NCBI GenBank assembly: GCA_903951425.1 | Contig: CAJBBX010000135.1 | Span: 48,836-112,835 of the forward strand | Origin: an uncultured Chthonomonas sp. | Lineage (GTDB): Bacteria > Armatimonadota > Chthonomonadetes > Chthonomonadales > CAJBBX01 | Direction: 5' to 3' | DNA: 64,000 nucleotides | Shown here: positions 60,520 to 64,000 of the stretch, one piece after another | Layout: each line of letters starts with the position of its first letter | Numbering within the stretch: position 1 is the first letter of the stretch | The notes under the pieces: model-generated | The model's input: the letters and a program-made list of their open reading frames with translations, nothing else | The model's database searches: none | Told to the model about the DNA's origin: nothing | Program-made: the position numbers and the translations under genes

Positions 60520-60823
60520 CTGGGAAGAGCCCATCAGCAACGACGAGCGCGACCGCGTGCTGGACAAGATTGCGAGCCAGGTCGTGGGACGGGGCCTCGA
60601 GACCCCTGCCATCCTGTTCCTTGAGATGCACAAGCCGTTGACCTTCATGGCCAGCCAGGGCCTAGTGGTGACGTCGCCGCTCCTGGCCCCGCTGATCGGC
60701 TTTGAGCGGGTTCACACCGTATCGCGCTTGCTTGAGGACCGCAGCAATGTCGAGCGCCTCATACGCCGGATCGAGGACCTAACCATGCAGAAGAGGACGC
60801 CTGTTGAAGGAGAGACACCTTGA
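60512..60823 (+). CDS. Small 103-aa uncharacterized protein
   Basis: MPSWEEPISNDERDRVLDKIASQVVGRGLETPAILFLEMHKPLTFMASQGLVVTSPLLAPLIGFERVHTVSRLLEDRSNVERLIRRIEDL; overlaps both neighbours. Confidence 0.72.
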   Translation: MPSWEEPISNDERDRVLDKIASQVVGRGLETPAILFLEMHKPLTFMASQGLVVTSPLLAPLIGFERVHTVSRLLEDRSNVERLIRRIEDLTMQKRTPVEGETP

Positions 60824-61602
60824 CCCACGCCAGCGACAAGTGGGAGGCCGCGTTCCTCGTGGCCCTGTGGAGCATCATCGTGCTCGTCACGGTCATCACG
60901 GCCCAGCGAGGCAGGAAGTACTTCATCCGCCGGATCCCGGGCCTGAACGCCATTGACGAGGCTGTGGGCCGCGCCACCGAGATGGGCCGCCCGATCCTGA
61001 TGGTGCCGGGCCTCAGCGGCCTGGGCGTCGTGGGCCTGCAGGCCCTGACGATCTTCAGCTACATCATCAAGACGGCTGCCAAGTTCGGCAACCGGATCAT
61101 GATGCCCGTAGCCGACCCGGCGCTCTACACCGTTGCCGAAGAGGTCGTGCGGGAGTCCTACGCTTCCGCGGGCCGCCCGGAGGACTTCGACCCGACCTCA
61201 GTCTACTTCCTGTCCGACAGGCAGTTCGCGTTCGCTTCCGGCGTGGCGGGAACGATCCACCGCGAGAAGGTTGCGGCTAGTTTCCTCTTCGGCGACTTCT
61301 TCGCGGAGTCCCTGATCTTCGCTGAATCCGGGCAGCAGGTCGGCGCGATCCAGGTGGCTGGCACAGTGCAGACCACGCAGCTACCCTTCTTCATCGCCAG
61401 CTGCGACTACACTATTATTGGCGACGAGTACTACGCAGCCTCCGCTTACATATCCCGGGAGCCGACCCTGCTCGGCAGCCTCGTGGGCCAGGATATCTGC
61501 AAGGGCATGATGCTGCTCATCGTAGTGCTCGGAACGCTGGCGCTGTCCATTAAGCCCCTGGGCGAGAAGTTCTTCTTCGTCCAGTGGTTCACGATTAAGT
61601 AG
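60820..61602 (+). CDS. Membrane protein resembling DUF6754 family
   Basis: RGRKYFIRRIPGLNAIDEAVGRATEMGRPILMVPGLSGLGVVGLQALTIFSYIIKTAAKFGNRIMMPVADP...; N- and C-terminal TMs. Confidence 0.72.
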   Translation: MTHASDKWEAAFLVALWSIIVLVTVITAQRGRKYFIRRIPGLNAIDEAVGRATEMGRPILMVPGLSGLGVVGLQALTIFSYIIKTAAKFGNRIMMPVADPALYTVAEEVVRESYASAGRPEDFDPTSVYFLSDRQFAFASGVAGTIHREKVAASFLFGDFFAESLIFAESGQQVGAIQVAGTVQTTQLPFFIASCDYTIIGDEYYAASAYISREPTLLGSLVGQDICKGMMLLIVVLGTLALSIKPLGEKFFFVQWFTIK

Positions 61603-61617
61603 GAGGCGCGGGCAACA

Positions 61618-62430
61618 ATGAACCCTATTCAGTCGTTCCTGAGCCGCGCATTCCCTGCGCTGCACGGCGGCGCGCTGGCCGGTGCGGTGGCCGGCTGCGT
61701 CGTGGCGTGCGTCATCGCCGTGGTCATCCTGCAGGCGCTGCCGGGCAAGGCGCGCAAGGCGGTGATCGCGGCCGTGACATTCGTCGCGGGCCTCTTCTAT
61801 GCGCTGGAGTTCTTCCTCCCGGCGAACGCGCAGGACGAGAACATCCTGACCTTCGCGGTTCCCACGGTCGGCAACGTCACTAATGTGCTGGGCGGCATGA
61901 CGCTTGGCCTCGGAGTGCTGAGCCTGATCCGTATCCATGGCTCCAACGTGGTTAAAGTGAAGTCGGGCTGGGAGAACAGCATGCTGCTGCTGGTCTCCAT
62001 GGTCGTGATGGCCGTGGCGGGCATCTGGTATGGGCAGACGCTCTTCTACCGATCGCTCTTCCGTGACGTGCTCAACAGCTTCGACGCAGCCATGTTCGCA
62101 GTGCTGGCCTTTTTCATCGTGTCGGCCGCCTACCGGGCGTTCCGCATTAAGTCGGCGGAGGCGACGCTGCTGATGGTTGCAGCCCTGGTCGTGATGCTGG
62201 GGCAGATTCCGATCGGCCAGTACCTAACGCACTGGCTACCCGTGAAGGGCTCCTACCTGTCGCTGTTGCGGCTCGACAACATCAGTAACTGGCTACTCTC
62301 CACGGTGAACGCGCCGGCCCAGCGAGCCATCGGCTTCGGCCTCGGCATCGGTGGACTGGCCATCGCGCTGCGCATCTGGCTCTCGCTGGAGCGCGGGGCC
62401 TACTTTGAGGCGAAGGCGGACGAGTCATGA
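61618..62430 (+). CDS. Polytopic membrane protein, uncharacterized
   Basis: Multiple TM segments; coupled to the next gene by ATGA. Confidence 0.72.
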   Translation: MNPIQSFLSRAFPALHGGALAGAVAGCVVACVIAVVILQALPGKARKAVIAAVTFVAGLFYALEFFLPANAQDENILTFAVPTVGNVTNVLGGMTLGLGVLSLIRIHGSNVVKVKSGWENSMLLLVSMVVMAVAGIWYGQTLFYRSLFRDVLNSFDAAMFAVLAFFIVSAAYRAFRIKSAEATLLMVAALVVMLGQIPIGQYLTHWLPVKGSYLSLLRLDNISNWLLSTVNAPAQRAIGFGLGIGGLAIALRIWLSLERGAYFEAKADES

Positions 62431-63263
62431 GCAACGCAGGGCACCCACTCACCCGCATCAACCGGCACTGGCTCTACGGAGCGCTCCTGGCCATCGTCGT
62501 GATCGGCCTCATCGTGCCCATCCCGCTTCCGCTTGCCGTCTCACCCGAGGCCACACGGTTCTACGACGCCATCGAGAACGCGCCGAAGGACAAGCTCGTC
62601 CTCGTCTCCACGCTCTGGAGCGCCAGCACGCAGGGCGAAAACCGACCACAGACGCAGGTCGTGCTAAAGCACCTGATGAAGCGCCGTATTCGCTTCGCCC
62701 TGATCGCGTTCGGCGACGCCCAATCGACCACGCTGGCGCAGGAGCTCGCTGAGGAGCAGGCCAGGATCTACAAGTACGAGTACGGCAAGGACTGGATCAA
62801 CCTCGGGTTCCGGCAGGACATCGCGGGAACACTCAAGGGCATGGTGCGTGACATCAATGAGACGCTCAAGACCGACTCAGTGAACCGCCGCCCGCTGGCA
62901 AGCTACCCGGTGATGGCCGGCGTGCGGAACGTCGATGACCTCAGCGTGATCGCCGAGTTCTCCGCATCCGGCAACTATAAGTCATGGGTCGGCCTCGTCG
63001 TCGGTTCCACCGATGCAGCGTTCTGCTACGCGCCCACTTCCGTCATGGCGCCCGAGCTTTACACCTACCTCGACTCGGGACAAATCCGTGGGATGCTGTT
63101 CGGCATCAAGGGCGCGGCCGAGTACGAGCAGCTGCTGGGTGAGAAGGGCTTCACCACACGGGCCATCACGCCTGTATCGCTGGCGCTGGTGCTGCTGTTC
63201 GTCCTGATCGGCCTGGGCAACTACGGCATGTACGCGACCAAGAAGATGGAGGGCAACTCCTGA
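62427..63263 (+). CDS. Bitopic membrane protein with large extracytoplasmic domain, uncharacterized
   Basis: N-terminal TM (WLYGALLAIVVIGLIVPIPLPLAV), soluble domain KDKLVLVSTLWSASTQGENRPQTQVVLKHLMKRRIRFALIAFGDAQ, C-terminal TM. Confidence 0.72.
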   Translation: MSNAGHPLTRINRHWLYGALLAIVVIGLIVPIPLPLAVSPEATRFYDAIENAPKDKLVLVSTLWSASTQGENRPQTQVVLKHLMKRRIRFALIAFGDAQSTTLAQELAEEQARIYKYEYGKDWINLGFRQDIAGTLKGMVRDINETLKTDSVNRRPLASYPVMAGVRNVDDLSVIAEFSASGNYKSWVGLVVGSTDAAFCYAPTSVMAPELYTYLDSGQIRGMLFGIKGAAEYEQLLGEKGFTTRAITPVSLALVLLFVLIGLGNYGMYATKKMEGNS

Positions 63264-63931
63264 TGCCTACCGCATCCACCTGGTCGCACCCCATCGGCGT
63301 CTGGTTCGGCGCCATCGGGACGCTGGCCCTCTTCTCACTGATCTATCGGGAGAACCGCGTCTACCGGCTCTTCGAGCATATCTTCATCGGGCTGGCGGCC
63401 GGCTACCTGATCAAGACCACCTGGACCGAGGTGCTGGGTCCCATGTGGTTCACGCCGCTCTTCCGCGACGGCCAGTGGCCCTGGGCGCTCGTGGCGGGGT
63501 TCGGGCTGCTCTTCTACACCATCTTCTCGAAGAAGCATAGCTGGATGAGCCGCATCGCCATCGGCACCCTGATGGGCTTCGCCGCAGGTCAGGCGTTCCA
63601 GACGACGGCATCGGACTACATCCCCCAGATACGCAAGTCGTTCAAGCCGCTCTACGTCACGCCGGACATGATCCCTGACGGCTCCGGCCTGACGACGCTG
63701 GGCATCGGGCTGAACAACCTGCTGTTCGTCTTCATCATGGTCACCGTCCTCACCTACTTCTTCTTCTCCTTCGAGCAGAAGAACAAGGTCATCGCCGCGT
63801 CGGCCCGGACCGGTCGGCTGATGCTCATGTTTGCATTCGGGGCCATCTTCGGCTCGACGGTCATGGCGCGCATGGCCCTGCTCATCGACCGCGTCTGGTT
63901 CCTGATGCACAACTGGCTGCACCTGCAGTAA
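63263..63931 (+). CDS. Polytopic membrane protein, uncharacterized
   Basis: ~6 hydrophobic segments; start overlaps the preceding stop. Confidence 0.72.
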   Translation: MPTASTWSHPIGVWFGAIGTLALFSLIYRENRVYRLFEHIFIGLAAGYLIKTTWTEVLGPMWFTPLFRDGQWPWALVAGFGLLFYTIFSKKHSWMSRIAIGTLMGFAAGQAFQTTASDYIPQIRKSFKPLYVTPDMIPDGSGLTTLGIGLNNLLFVFIMVTVLTYFFFSFEQKNKVIAASARTGRLMLMFAFGAIFGSTVMARMALLIDRVWFLMHNWLHLQ

Positions 63932-63943
63932 AGGGTGACCTCC

Positions 63944-64000
63944 ATGAAACGTCTGTGTCTGGGAGTTCTCTCGGCTCCGGCCGCCCTCTGGGCGAGATCG
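63944..64000 (+). CDS. Start of a further CDS, truncated by window end
   Basis: ATG at 63944, MKRLCLGVLSAPAALWARS...: signal-peptide-like, upstream GGTGACCTCC. Confidence 0.5.
   Translation, partial: MKRLCLGVLSAPAALWARS

Overview
High-GC bacterial chromosomal window, dense in genes, with no rRNA, tRNA, CRISPR array, transposase or phage gene that I could recognise. Housekeeping loci: dnaB (3' part off the window), rplI, an MCE/Mla lipid-transport operon (mlaE-mlaF-mlaD), an LptD-like/FG-GAP/pdxT operon, gatCAB, a yggT-CPBP-DUF167 cluster, purS-purQ, greA-lysS, a HesB/IscA protein, pyrF, a steA-steB-like pair with GT2 and MraY-like genes, a nucleotide-sugar dehydrogenase, a comM-like ATPase, a PGM/PMM, an Fkp-like bifunctional fucose-salvage enzyme, and rpoB-rpoC. 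LptD- and MCE-type proteins imply a diderm envelope; an Armatimonadota-like host is my guess and is not proven. Two observations stand out. (1) rpoB is interrupted by a single in-frame TAG at 47809-47811 and homology continues in the same frame. (2) At 48.8-64 kb there is a pair of divergent, mostly unnamed operons. The minus-strand operon encodes a ~1646-aa protein joining a degenerate M28-peptidase-like/PA-like ectodomain to an FtsX permease, an OPT-like multi-TM protein, an H-X9-DG protein, an unknown protein, an orphan PqqD-like protein, a minimal FtsX permease and an ABC ATPase. The plus-strand operon encodes at least six translationally coupled, mostly membrane proteins. This is the best candidate for an undescribed export or envelope system. 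Many long ORFs in the supplied track are antisense GC-frame artefacts and were rejected. Family names come from reading translations and memory; no searches were run.
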